Positions 41,736 through 51,940 of a stretch of DNA of 64,000 nt are shown in pieces. The DNA is taken from contig JASPKZ010001260.1 in the NCBI GenBank assembly GCA_030220185.1, positions 1-64,000 of the forward strand. The letters are read 5' to 3'. The notes beneath the pieces are model-generated. The model saw only the letters and a program-made list of their open reading frames with translations. It was not told where the DNA came from and made no database searches. Each line of letters begins with the position of its first letter. Position 1 is the stretch's first letter. The stretch is from Diploptera punctata (lineage: Eukaryota; Arthropoda; Insecta; Blattodea; Blaberidae). Position numbers and translations under genes: made by a program.

Positions 41736-41943
41736 ATATAAAACACTGGCTCTTCCAACTCTTTTGTATGGTAGCGAAATATGGACATTGAATCAGAAGG
41801 ATATACAGCGACTTAGATCTGCTGAAATGAGGTACCTTCGGAGGACTGCAGGATACACACTACTAAATAAAAAAAAGAAGACATCTTAGAAGAATTACAA
41901 ATGGAACTTTTAGAAAACAAAATTTCTGATTATAAGTCAAGAT

Positions 41944-43267
41944 TCACAAGATTCAGAAATATGGCTATACGTTTGATCGCATTTTGTGATGAAAATATTA
42001 TTATTAAAGGAAATATGATGTTATCGTTGGAAAGGGAATCCTTCAAATTACAACAATAGAACAAAACAAACAAATCACTTACAACAACACTAAGCAAGTC
42101 ACTTTATTGCTTCAAACTGTTCGTCGTTTACATCCAAGCATAATTGGCAACGCTTTGGGAAGTCATTCATTGCTTTATGATACATGTTTAGAGGAATAGC
42201 TCTAATTTCTTCCTCAATCACTAATTTCAGCATGTCGATGTCTTGAGGTTTCCGGGCATAAACCTTCTCCTTCAACTAACCCCACAACCAATAGTCACAT
42301 GCTGTGAGGTCAGGGGAACGGGCTGGCCATTCAATGGGCCTCTCTTCCCACCCACCTGTTTTGCAAATGATCATCCAAAATTTCCCTCACCGCAATTGCA
42401 TAGTGAGAAGGCGCACCATCCTGCTGGAATAAACATTGTTCATGTACAGCACTTTGCATTTCCGGCAGGACAATTTGTCTAAGGATATCACCATTAACAG
42501 TCTCATCCAAAATTCGCATTCCTAACACTCCTTCCCATCCGATCATAGTCCAAACAGTGACTTTGCCGCATCTTAAGCGTGTCTCTTCAATTACATTAGG
42601 ATTCTCTTTACCATAATAATGAGTGTCGATTAACACGTCCGTTCACATAGAAAACAGTTTCATCAGAAAAGTATAATTTTTTGTACAAATGTTCGTCGTT
42701 TGCTGATTCCCTTACAACAAATTCACAAAATCCATCCGCCTGTCAGGGTCGTTTTCATTAAGTTCGTGGACACGAATCGGTTTGAAGGGGTGGCACTTCT
42801 CACGCTTCAAAACACGACACACACTCGATTGACTGATATGAAGCTCACGTGCAACTGGCGGGTTGGTTTTTGTGGGCTAGCGTCGAACGCCTCCACAATT
42901 CTCTTCGTTGTTTCTGCATCCGTGCTAATGAGAGGTCTTCCAGAGGTTTTATTTTCTGCATCCTTCCCGTTTCCAGCAGTCGTTTTCTACACTTCTCCAC
43001 AATCGACGGCTGCAATGCTACGTTAAACTCACGTCTTGCGGCCTCACGATCACTAGCATACGTTATTGCCCATGCAGCAATTGTAATTTGCTGTTGCATA
43101 TTCAACGCCATTTTGACTAATGACGTAAGTTCTACACTGTTTTGTTTTATTCCATTGTTGTAATTTGAATAATTGCCTTTCCAACGGTAATTTCATATTT
43201 CCTGTAATGGTAATATTTTCATCACACAACGCGATCAAACGTATAACCATATTTATAATTCACCCCG
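41944..43267 (-). mobile_element. Tc1/IS630-like transposon with about 110-bp TIRs and 11-bp TSD
   Basis: The direct repeats TAAGTCAAGAT (41933-41943 and 43268-43278) occur once in the intact LINE relative, so they are a target duplication. Terminal inverted repeats include 'GGCTATACGTTTGATCGCAT' on the left and, in reverse complement, 'GGTTATACGTTTGATCGCGT' on the right, and run about 110 bp. The 1324-bp element holds one transposase gene on the minus strand. Confidence 0.8.
42099..43111 (-). pseudogene. Tc3/IS630-like transposase, nearly full length, a few breaks
   Basis: From the Met at 43111 the first frame reads 'MALNMQQQITIAAWAITYAS' and 'RKRLLETGRMQKIKPLEDLS' (helix-turn-helix and linker). 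The second, 42331-42636, holds 'RCGKVTVWTMIGWEGVLGMR' and 'QCLFQQDGAPSHYAIAVREI' (second catalytic Asp in QQDGAPSH). A third piece reads 'SPDLTACDYWLWG' and ends 'CQLCLDVNDEQFEAIK' with a TGA at 42099-42101. About 337 codons in all, usual for the family. At least two frameshifts make it inactive as it stands. Confidence 0.8.
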
Positions 43268-43439
43268 TAAGTCAAGATGGATGCAACATGTTCATCGAAT
43301 GGTTAGATCACAGGATACCCAAACAAATGTTAATAAATTTCTCTACTGAAAAACCTTTTGGATGGTATTTCTCTTGAGGCCGAAAAAGGTCAACAATGGC
43401 CTAAATTCGTGAATGTACTATGGTGATGGTGATGGTGAT

Positions 43440-43735
43440 TGTTACAATTTATCCTCATCTGTTTTGTTTTAGAGGAGCTTTTTTCTCAATCCAACATTCT
43501 TTGCTTCATCTTGTAGTCTCTTAACCATAGTCTCCATATCCCTACATCTCTGAGCTAGAAAAATATAGGCCTATCATCTGCAAAGTCAAGATCTTCAAGG
43601 CGATTATTAATCCCCCATGGAATTCCTCTTTTCCGTTTTCCTATAACCTTCCTCCTAGTTCTATCCAACACCATTAGGAATATTGTAGGGGAAAGTATAC
43701 ACCCTTGTCTTAATCCAGATTTAATTTAGCCATAC
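43440..43735 (-). pseudogene. LINE reverse transcriptase catalytic fragment
   Basis: The minus strand reads 'SGLRQGCILSPTIFLMVLDR' (RT motif 4-5) and 'RGIPWGINNRLEDLDFADD' with the catalytic ADD. After a stop the 'L..DVGIWRLWLRDYK' helix follows. It is the only copy of this RT segment on this side of the window and belongs to the RTE-like group. Confidence 0.7.
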
Positions 43736-43774
43736 AAAAATATTAATGTTGCACGAGATTGCACATAACAGTCA

Positions 43775-44125
43775 TATCAACAAGAAAGAGATGGACAGAC
43801 AGGTGAATGGAGAAAACTACTTAATAGTGAGCTACTTGATAAATATAGGAAGCCAGACATAATAAGAACAGTTAGGTTTCGTAGACTGCTATGTGCAGGA
43901 CATGTGGCACGTATGGAGGATGAAGGAGGTGTATGGAAGCTTCTTGTAGGAAAACCAGAGGGAAAACCAAAAACGAGCTGGGAGAATAACATTATCCATG
44001 ATTGACGAAAGTAGATTATACAGGGGATGACTGGAAAATATTAGCACGGGATAGGGATATATGGTGAGATTATGTCCGTCGGCCATGAACCTACGGGTTC
44101 GATAGTGCCAGTGAGTAAGTGAGGA
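43775..44125 (+). pseudogene. LINE family 2 C-terminal relic (first of three alternating copies)
   Basis: Plus strand: 'QQERDGQTGEWRKLLNSELL', 'KPDIIRTVRFRRLLCAGHVA', 'RMEDEGGVWKLLVGKPEGKP' and the end 'CGATAGTGCCAGTGAGTAAG'. It shares specific changes with the copy at 44556-44855, so the two may come from one duplication. Confidence 0.65.
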
Positions 44126-44164
44126 TCTGAATACAGCTACTTTTTGAACCATTCATTCATATAA

Positions 44165-44550
44165 CTAACTCAATGGCACTATCTAACCCGTAAGTTCATG
44201 GCAGCGCGGATTAAAGCTCTCCATATATTCCTATCCTGAGCCAATGTTTTCCAATCATCCCCTGTATAATCTATATCCCTCAAATCATAGTTAATGTTAA
44301 TCTCCCACCCCATTCTTGGTCTACCAACTGGACGTTTCCCCTCTGGTTTTCTACAAGAAGCTTCCATGCACGTCTTTCATTCCCCATTCGTGCCACATGT
44401 CCTGCCCATCACTGTCTACGAGACTTAACTGTTCTCATTATATCTGGTTTCTTATAAAGACCATGTAATTCACCGTTATATAAGTCTTCTCCATTCACTT
44501 GTCTGTTCATCTGTCTTTGGTCCAAAAAAATTCCTAAGATCTTTATTCTC
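44165..44550 (-). pseudogene. LINE family 2 C-terminal relic (second, inverted)
   Basis: The minus frame 44179-44367 reads 'RKPEGKRPVGRPRMGWEINI', 'NYDLRDIDYTGDDWKTLAQD' and 'RNIWRALIRAAMNLRVR'. The upstream part contains 'LRRLIYNGELHGLYKKPDI'. Confidence 0.7.
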
Positions 44551-44555
44551 AACAT

Positions 44556-44855
44556 AATAGTGAGCTACATGATAATATAGGAAGCCAGACATAATAAGAA
44601 CAGTTAAGTCTCGTAGACTGCTATGTGCAGGACATGTGGCACGTATGGAGGATGAAAGAGGTGAATGGAAGCTTCTTGTAGGAAAACCAGAGGGAAACCA
44701 AGAATGAGGTGGGAGAATAACATTATCCATGATTTGATGAAAGTAGATTATACAGGGGATGACTGGAAAACATTAGCTCGGGATAGGGATGTATGGAGAG
44801 ATTATATCCGTGCGGCCATGAACCTACGGATTCAATAGTGCCAGTGAGTAAGTAA
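44556..44855 (+). pseudogene. LINE family 2 C-terminal relic (third)
   Basis: Plus strand from 'AGTGAGCTACATGATAATAT' to 'GTGCCAGTGAGTAAGTAAG'. It holds 'SRRLLCAGHVARMEDERGEW' and 'KLLVGKPEGN' and is very similar to the copy at 43775-44125. Confidence 0.65.
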
Positions 44856-44994
44856 GGTATCTGAATTCAGCCACGTTTTCAACCATTCAATCATATATTC
44901 GTAATAAATAATGCGGATATGATAAGGGGATTATGATAGCAAAATCACATCTTATCATTCAGCAATAAATTATATCAAACAAACGGTAAAAAAC

Positions 44995-45292
44995 ACATTC
45001 ACAACCAATCTTCAGATCCGAATTCAAGAAAAACAATGGATAAACACCATCCACACTACACGAGATGCACCTCGGAAGGAAGCTGTAACATATTTTCCAC
45101 TAAACACAGGACATGATTGTCTTGCAGCTCATGTTCATCGGATTGGAATCTACAGAAGTCCTCATTGTCCACTGTGCTCCATGAACACCAACATGGACAG
45201 AAACCACCTGCTACAGTGTCAGGCACTTCACTCTGCTACGCTGAAGGATAGATACTGGGAAGCAAGAGCCAAATTTTCTGTTTTCCTATAAA
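44995..45292 (+). pseudogene. LINE ORF2 C-terminus with zinc knuckle
   Basis: The plus frame reads 'RDAPRKEAVTYFPLNTGHDC', 'LAAHVHRIGIYRSPHCPLCS' and 'MNTNMDRNHLLQCQALHSAT', then 'YWEARAKFSVFL' and a stop near 45292. The residues C-x2-C...H-x4-C form the C-terminal CCHC knuckle of R1/Jockey-type LINEs ('..TGHDcLa.Hl.RigI..sp.CplC'). It is 5' truncated and abuts the poly(A) end of the LINE at 45300-49590. 54660-54898 holds the segment that normally lies before it. Confidence 0.75.
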
Positions 45293-45717
45293 GTTTTATT
45301 TTTTTTTTTTTTTTTTAAGATTTAAGATTTTATTTATTTAGCCTGGTGGAGTTAAGGCCATGTGGCCTTCTCTTCCACTCACCAGGACAAACATATATTA
45401 CATAAGAATATAACAATCTTAATTAACTCTAATATTAAACACTAAGTAAAAATTTGATCAAAAGATAATATCTAATATACATATTACGATCTATAATACA
45501 ACCAGTTAATATTAGTTAAAATTAAGACTAAAACTAATAATAAAATGTATACAAGCAAGACATATTAAATTGTCCCTGTCTAGTGTATATAAAAAACAGG
45601 AAAATAATGAGATATAGAAAACTTATTTACGATTTTTACAATATTTAAAACAAAACAAATAAAAATATTTGTTATTCTTAATATTATTTACATAAATAAT
45701 TAAATATATTAATATTG

Positions 45718-48645
45718 CTAAAAGAATACTATCAGTGAGGTGTATAAGTCAGTTGTTATTAAATAATCCTTTAGTTTGTTTTTGAAGGATGTTATAGTTT
45801 GACAGTCTCTGACATAGGGTGGAAGGGAATTCCATGTTTTGGTAGTGACACCGTAAAAGATAATGAATATATACAGTGTGATGAGGCGGGATATAAAGGA
45901 CAATGTGCTGATGGGATCGAGTGTCAAGATTATGTGTGTCGGATAGTCTGATGAAGCGGCGTGATAAATAATTAGGCGATGATGTGTGAAGTATTTTATA
46001 GAGAAGGGATAGGGAATGGACAGTTCTACGATCTCTTAGACGAAACCACGATAATTGTTCCAGGGACGGTGTAACATGGTCAAAATTTGCGAATACCACA
46101 AATAAAAACGTGCGCAAGAATTATGAACACGTTGAAGTCTTTGAGTGGAAAATAATATTAAGTCTGTAAAAAGAGTGTCACAATAATCAAAATGGGGCAT
46201 TGCAAGTGTTTCTACTAACATTTTCCTAAGGGCGAATGGCAAACAATTTCGTACACGATTTAATGAATGTATTATTGAGAAGACTGTTTTGCATGTATGG
46301 TTTATTTGTGTATTCCAATTTAAGTTTTTGTCAATAAATACTCCTAGAATTTTTACTGTCTCACTATAAGGGATTTGAACTCCGTTTAGTGACACATGCG
46401 AAACTGTGTTTAGGTTAATTGTAGATAATAGTCTCTGATGACCCATAATGATTGATTGTGACTTTGTAGGATTTAATTGCAGTCCATATTTAACTGTCCA
46501 AGTCATTAGTGAGTCAAGATCCTCGTTAATTTGGCAACAGCGTCATTTAGTGAATATTTGTCTGTGTGGATGTAGATTTGCATGTCGTCTGCAAATAATT
46601 ATGTTTGCAATGCTTTTAGGAGTTAGATATGTCATTTATGTAGATTGAAAAAAGCAAAGGTCCAAGTACCGAACCCTGTGGAACCCCAGCTTTACGGAAG
46701 GACCAAGAAGAACATAATGTATGATTTCCTATAACAGATTGCTGGCGCTCATGAAGGTAGGAATTGAACCATTTCGTGGCACTATCAGAGAGTAAGAGGT
46801 TTTAAGTTTATGCAACAATAAGTCCAAGTCTACCGTGTCGAATGCTTTACTAAAGTCCAGTAATGTAAGAACGGTAAGTTTTCGATTATCAGCAGCTTGC
46901 GTATGTCTTCGCAAATATTTAGTAGAGCAGTATTTGTATTGTGTCCTGTCCTGAAGCCTGACTGAAATTGATCTAGAAGGTTGTAATCATTTAGGTATTC
47001 AGTCAGTTGTTTATGGACTAATCGTTCCAGAGCTTTTGAAAGAGTAGGTAAAATGCTAATGGGTCGAAAGTCGTTCGGGGTTGAGGGCGTTTTAACTTTA
47101 GGCAGTGGACGTACGAGGGCTTGTTTCCACAATGAGGGATATGTAGAAGTTTGTAGTGAGGAGTTAAAAATATGAGTTATAGTAGGTAGTATAGCTTCGA
47201 TTATTTTATCAGTAAAGTAATATTTATACGGTCAGTTCCTTCTGCTTTGGTTTTTATTCGCATGATGGCTTTCTTTACGTCGTAGTCTGTAACATATGAG
47301 AAGTGGAAATGTTCTCTGTCGGGTTGATTTGTCGTGTGATAATTCATTTATTGTTTGTTCTTTATCCTTTGGAGTAGTAGTTATACCTGTGAAGTGATTA
47401 TTGAGTGTGTCCAGGGAAACAGGTAATTTGTCTACCTGTGTGTCTTTTGTCCCAATTCCCATTCTATTCAAGTTTTCCAGATTTCTGAAGTATTTGGTAT
47501 TTGTTAGGTTGTATAAATGTCTAAGTTTGGCGTTTCTTATAGCTTGATTTGTCTTGTTACGTAACTGTTTATATTGAGTGAGACTTGTGTCTGTTTTGTT
47601 GAGTCTATATTTCTTATGTGCTGCGTCTCTATCAGTCATCAAGTTACGAATTGAAAGAGTCATCCAGGGTGCAGGGCGTCGTTTCACGAGTTAGTTTTTG
47701 GTGGGGCATGTCTGTTGTATAATTGTAGTATAAAGTCATTTAGTGTCTCAACTTTTTCATCTACAGAATGCAGCGTCCATATGAATGCCACGGCATCTGC
47801 ATAGCTTCTTCAATTAGGGTTGCATTGTCTATATGTTTTAAGTCTCTATACGTATAGTCTTTCGAGTCGGTTTAGGGCACTGCAGTGAATATGCTAAGAA
47901 TATAATATCATGTGCTGATATTCCCGGGGCTGGCAGTTGCCCGTGAGTAAGTACTCTGTCTGGATTATTAGTTGCAATTAAGTCAAGTAACGTCTCAGAG
48001 TGATGAGTGTGATGTGTAGGTCGTAGGGGTAGGAGTGTCATATCACAAGCCTGGAACGTAGCCATCAGTTGTTGTGTATGTCTGTTATCAGTGTCTAGTA
48101 TATTTATATTAAAGTCGCCCATAACGATAACGTGTTCATATTGTATTCGCGCGTTTTGTAAAGTGGACTCAATTTCAGCGATGGCTTTTATTTTAGAGGT
48201 TGGTATACTACACAGAGAAGACTTTTTTGAAACTGACAAATATTTCTATGAACATAATTTCGGCAGATGGTTCGTTATTAGATAGATACACAATTTTAGG
48301 AGTAAGGTCTGTTCTAACGAAGGCTCCAATACCGCCCCCGCGACTGTAAACACGATCGTGTCTAAGAAAAGTATAACCATCCATGTCAATTAAAGAAGAG
48401 GTAATGGTGGGATTTAGCCACGTTTCGGATATGAGAAGAGCATGAATATTTAAAGAGAAGAAAATAGTTCTGATCTCATCTATATGAGCAGTAATACTCT
48501 GAGCATTGAAATGGGCTACCTGCAAGGAAGTAGGGTATGTGGACAAAGCTATTTCTAAAGCATTCCTTGAAGTAGTGGGGTCGAGAAGGGGAGTGGGAAG
48601 GTTATTGTCCTGTAGCCTGTCAAAGACTGTCAAAGGAAAAATCAT
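45718..48645 (-). pseudogene. LINE ORF2: APE endonuclease and reverse transcriptase, frameshifted
   Basis: Endonuclease (48645-47840): 'LQVAHFNAQSITAHIDEIRT', 'LLISETWLNPTITSSLIDMD', 'YEHVIVMGDFNINILDTDNR' and 'SAHDIIFLAYSL', with the APE motifs N-A-Q, E-T-W, G-D-F-N and S-x-H-D/I. Reverse transcriptase: 'PLPKVKTPSTPNDFRPISIL', 'LDQFQSGFRTGHNTNTALLN', 'TVLTLLDFSKAFDTVDLDLL', the ADD metal-binding residues at 46584-46592, and 'VSLNGVQIPYSETVKILGVF'. The end is 'WNSLPPYVRDCQTITSFKNK'. Expected length is about 950-980 residues. At least five frameshifts or stops break it into pieces of 60-156 codons. Confidence 0.85.
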
Positions 48646-48792
48646 TTAAACGAAAAATGGTCGTAAAATATTTCAACAAACTTACAAACTAAACTTGGTA
48701 TCACGTCACTAAGAATATCTTAATTTTATGTACTATTAATAAAATGTTTAAAGTGATAACTGTCGGTTATTCACTGGCCGTGTTTGCACTAA

Positions 48793-49449
48793 TTATATTT
48801 CTGAGGCCCGGAGAATGATGCGTTTTTTATCTCCTTCTTTAACATGGATTGCTCCGTCAATTGTCCACACATTTGTTACACCATATTTGGTGATGCATTC
48901 TTTTAATAGCTTATACCTCATTTGAGTTAAGTCTTCCTAATTGTAACACCACTCCCTTTCAGCTGTTTTTTGTTCTGGAAAACCTCTCTCCTTTTCCGAT
49001 AGCTTACGAATTTGACGATAACCGGCCGTGGCCGGTCCGCCTTTCTCCCCACACGATGACTCCTATCTATATCGCATGTTTCCAATTTAATACCTATTTT
49101 AGACGCCACATCGATAGCTATTTTGTCTGTATCCTCAGCGTCCATCTCCGGGATTGCCAAAGATACGTAAGCATTGGCGGCGTTGGTACTGTTCAAGGGA
49201 ATCAGTTTTTTCGCACAACAGTTGTTCTAGTTTCATTATTTTAGTATCCCTTTCCTGTAACGACAGCTCCAACTGTTTAATGACCTCAGTGTTCCGATCT
49301 ATGGTTGTTTTCAACTCACTCACTATAGCCTCACGCACCGAGTCCTTTAGCAGCTGCAACATGGCAGGGTCCCTCAAACATTCCTGCATCACACGCTTTG
49401 TCATTTCTTCTTTATTCTCGTCGGAATTCTTTGTTTTGCGTGGCGCCAT
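48793..49449 (-). pseudogene. LINE ORF1: coiled coil and RNA-binding domain, frameshifted
   Basis: The start is taken at the ATG 49449-49447 ('MAPRKTKNSDENKEEMTKRV'); an upstream ATG at 49563 adds an unlikely hydrophobic leader. Residues 45-90 ('IDRNTEVIKQLELSLQERDT', 'KIMKLEQLLCEKTDSLEQYQ') form a coiled coil. Then 'RRQCLRIFGNPG', 'RSHRVGRKADRPRPVIVKFV' and 'REVFQNKKQLKGSGVTIR' match an L1-ORF1/transposase-22-like RNA-binding fold. Frameshifts near 49170 and 48945 break it. The true end is 'VKEGDKKRIILRASEI' with the stop at 48793-48795. Confidence 0.75.
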
Positions 49450-49777
49450 TATTACAGAATAAATGTACACACAAATAATTTCAAAATATCCTATACTACC
49501 TGTAAAACACAAACAATCACCTGCTGAAAACTGTGCAAAAACACGAGCGACCAGTATATTCACTACTCACTGTCCGCCATGACACATGTTTTATTGTTTT
49601 AATTTACTGTATATATTATTGTTTTCTCATAATTATGGAAAATGACTTCTGTCAAGTCCCCTGCATTTGTATAAATAAATGATGGCAAAATTGTGTTCGG
49701 GGCTACTAAGGTTTTAAACATTCCCGACATGTGTCTTACACGTGAAGAAAAAGTCCGCAAAAAACCTCACTTAGGAA

Positions 49778-50023
49778 CACAGTAATATAATGTACGGTTA
49801 AAAACTATAATATAGTTACCTTGTAGGTCCGTCTCCTCAACTTAAGTTCTAAGCAGAATGATTCTGCTGATGATGGGACTAGTCCCGAAAGGCCTACAGA
49901 GTTTTAAAAGAACTTAAGTTGAGGAGACGAACCTACAAGGTAACTATATTATAGTTTTTAACCGTACATTATATTACTGTGAACTAATACCTCAACGGAA
50001 AATCACCATGAATTTTACTAGTA
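49778..50023 (+). mobile_element. Palindromic PLE-type element with intact hammerhead-like core, 11-bp TSD
   Basis: It is flanked by perfect repeats TCACTTAGGAA (49767-49777 and 50024-50034) within a SINE A copy, so the boundaries are certain. Arms: 'CACAGTAATATAATGTACGG' at the left end and 'CCGTACATTATATTACTGTG' on the right, continuing inward to 'CCTCAACTTAAGTTCT' and its complement. A 3' tail 'AACTAATACCTCAACGGAAA' + 'ATCACCATGAATTTTACTAG' is unpaired. The 246-bp length equals that of the 12224-12470 copy (247 bp). No coding sequence. Confidence 0.8.
49860..49903 (+). ncRNA. Hammerhead ribozyme candidate, type I, minimal stem III
   Basis: Stem I GATTCTG pairs with CAGAGTT (7 bp with two G-U). 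The core is CTGATGA, stem II GGGA-CTAG-TCCC, then GAAA, a self-complementary stem III GGCC, and U-A. Cleavage would fall after the A at 49896 (CUA). An extra U sits between CTGATGA and stem II. All invariant hammerhead bases are present. With such a stem III, dimers of the ribozyme would be the active form, as known for PLE hammerheads. Confidence 0.65.
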
Positions 50024-50066
50024 TCACTTAGGAAACTTGTCCCAATCGGGGATCGAACCCTCTATA

Positions 50067-50537
50067 AATGAATGCAGAGTTGTAATGTATATCATGTGTT
50101 AGTTTTACTACTTACAACCAATAATGTTCCAGTAAAGAATACACGCTTGATAAAAAAAAATCACAAAATTGAAAAAGAGTTGCGCTTTGCGATCGTTATT
50201 TACCGCTGATTTATGAGACAAAAAATGTAGAGCGGCAGACCGCATCGTCGAGATTCTTTGTAGTAAATAACATGAAAATTCCAAGATAATTTTTAAATTA
50301 AAATTAATGAACCATCACAACGTTATCAAACCAGTAGCTAGACGGATGCACGCAATTAAAAAAATCATTAATGAGCTTGGATTTATAATGGGCTTGTAAT
50401 TAATACCCAGGTTCTGAACTTGGATTCATAATATAATAAATACCCGGGTTCCAGTTAAAATATTAAAAACTAACATCCATAACGCAAAGCATACGATGAA
50501 GGAAGAAGAACTCAAAAAGGAAGTTTTAACCGAAAAT
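50067..50537. other. No gene recognised
   Basis: AT-rich sequence, with a local direct repeat 'TAATACCCAGGTTCTGAACT' / 'AAATACCCGGGTTCCAGTTA' at 50400-50460. Nothing else. Confidence 0.45.
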
Positions 50538-51050
50538 ACACCGTGTCCCATTCAGACCTCCCACATTTTAATTAATCATAACTCTTAAAGTATGCGGAAT
50601 TATGAAATGCGGTTGATATTAAAAGAAAGATAAAGTCAAAGAATTTTTGTTTTCATTGTTGCAGTTAATTCATCTGTCGAATGTTGGACAATAATGATAT
50701 AAAACAAAATGGCGGCTCCTCAGCAACGAGCATAACATTTTTCTGGTATGTAAAAGAACGTGTGTTTGCGACTCCAGTACAATATCTGCATGATTTACGA
50801 ACCCGTATCCTTGACACAATTGCAACAGACCAATGGACATGGACTGAACGTGGCACATAATCGAATACAGACTTGATATATTCGTGCTAGTAATGGTGCA
50901 CATATAGAGGTGTTTTAGTGTGTAGTAATGTGTGGCAATGAAAATTCTTTGAGCTTCTGTTTCGTTTAATAGCGGCCTCATTTCATAATTCCGCTTACTT
51001 TGTTAGTTATGATTAATTAAAATGTGGGAGGTTTGAATGGTACTCTCTGT
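50538..51050 (+). mobile_element. Tc1/IS630-like DNA transposon, internally deleted copy 3
   Basis: The same terminal inverted repeats as copies 1 and 2 ('GTGTCCCATTCAGACCTCCC' at the left, 'GATTAATTAAAATGTGGGAG' at the right). The inside matches copy 1: 'KERVFATPVQYLHDLRTRIL' can be read on the plus strand, followed by a broken C-terminus. So copies 1 and 3 share one deletion and copy 2 has another. Confidence 0.75.
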
Positions 51051-51706
51051 ACTTTGTTTGTGAGCTAAGAAACGATAAAATTACGTTAAACTCATTTTGG
51101 ATTACCAAAATGATGCAAATATGTTATTTAAATAATTATTGTAGTACTAGCGAACCCGGCAGAAGTTGTCCAGCCCGAAAGTTCAATTATCGTATCTTGG
51201 CCGGACGATAAAAATATAAATCACTTTTTTACCATAAAATTCACTAATTAAGATGTAATTAGATATTATTAAATAAGTTCGTAAGTAAACCTCTCAGAGC
51301 CATCCGCTGTGGTTCAAGAAGCGTGCATCATGACGTCACATTGTTGTCGCTCAGATAAAAACAAAATCCCATAACCCGATTGCAGCGTCATCTACCGAGA
51401 CAAATTGTGAATCTAAATCATTCAGGGACCCATTCAAACATACGTACATTTCATCAGAATCGGTCTAGTCGTTTAGGTAGTTTTTTTTTAAATTTCGGAT
51501 TTCAAGTAAACTTCTATTTATAATTGTCGTATTTCGCTCATTTTTGGACAATACCTACCTTGATTTATTATAATAGGACATACTGAGTTTCGTTGTAATA
51601 TTTTTAAAATTTATGACGAAACACCATTGGGGTTACTATCTAAAACTTAAAATATAAAAATAGATACCTGAGATCTCAGTCTTCCTCAACTTTGGATGTA
51701 GGATGT

Positions 51707-51742
51707 GGAGTACTTTCGGAGCATATGCTTCATCTTCAGCTT
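51707..51742 (-). ncRNA. Hammerhead-like motif, left arm
   Basis: On the minus strand: CTGAAGA, then T, stem II GAAGC-ATAT-GCTCC with one mismatch, GAAA, self-complementary GTAC, T-C. It mirrors the motif in the right arm. No stem I pairing is obvious. Confidence 0.45.
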
Positions 51743-51940
51743 GTAAATTGGTACTAGTTGTTCGTGAGAATCTTGTACAGAGGGTTGACTTACTGGGTGA
51801 GTTTTCATTAAGCAGGTGAGTGTTTATGGTTTCTTATAATATCTCGATCTCTTCGAGAATATTGATCTTCAATTTGTTGTTTTTCTATATGGATGATGGA
51901 TAATGTGTTATCGATGGTAATAAATTGGTGATCTGTTTTT

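Larger units (their letters stand above)
41738..43425 (+). pseudogene. LINE (13429-14124 family) split by a DNA transposon
   Basis: The left piece 41738-41943 reads 'KTLALPTLLYGSEIWTLNQK', 'DIQRLRSAEMRYLRRTAGYT'. The right piece 43268-43425 continues 'SRWMQHVHRMVRSQDTQTNV'-like sequence and ends in ATG repeats ('GAATGTACTATGGTGATGG'). The uninterrupted relative at 13429-14124 proves that the material between is an insertion. Confidence 0.8.
45300..49590 (-). mobile_element. CR1/Jockey-type LINE, nearly full length, inactive
   Basis: On the minus strand, order 5' to 3': ORF1 (49449-48793), ORF2 (48645-45718), a 3' UTR ending in 'CCTGGTGAGTGGAAGAGAAG' and 'GGCCTTAACTCCACCAGGCT', then poly(A) (45300-45320). 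A possible short TSD is GTTTTATT at both ends (45292-45299 region and 49588-49595 region). At about 4.3 kb it is the largest unit in the window and the only one with both ORFs. Its 3' UTR motif links it to the many LINE tails here. Confidence 0.85.
49695..50066 (-). mobile_element. SINE A, head and body, split by a PLE-type element
   Basis: The left part (49695-49777) holds 'ACGTGTAAGACACATGTCGG' read on the minus strand and the body. The right part (50024-50066) holds 'GAGGGTTCGATCCCCGATTG', the B-box region. The A-box end is missing. The element at 49778-50023 lies between. Confidence 0.7.
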
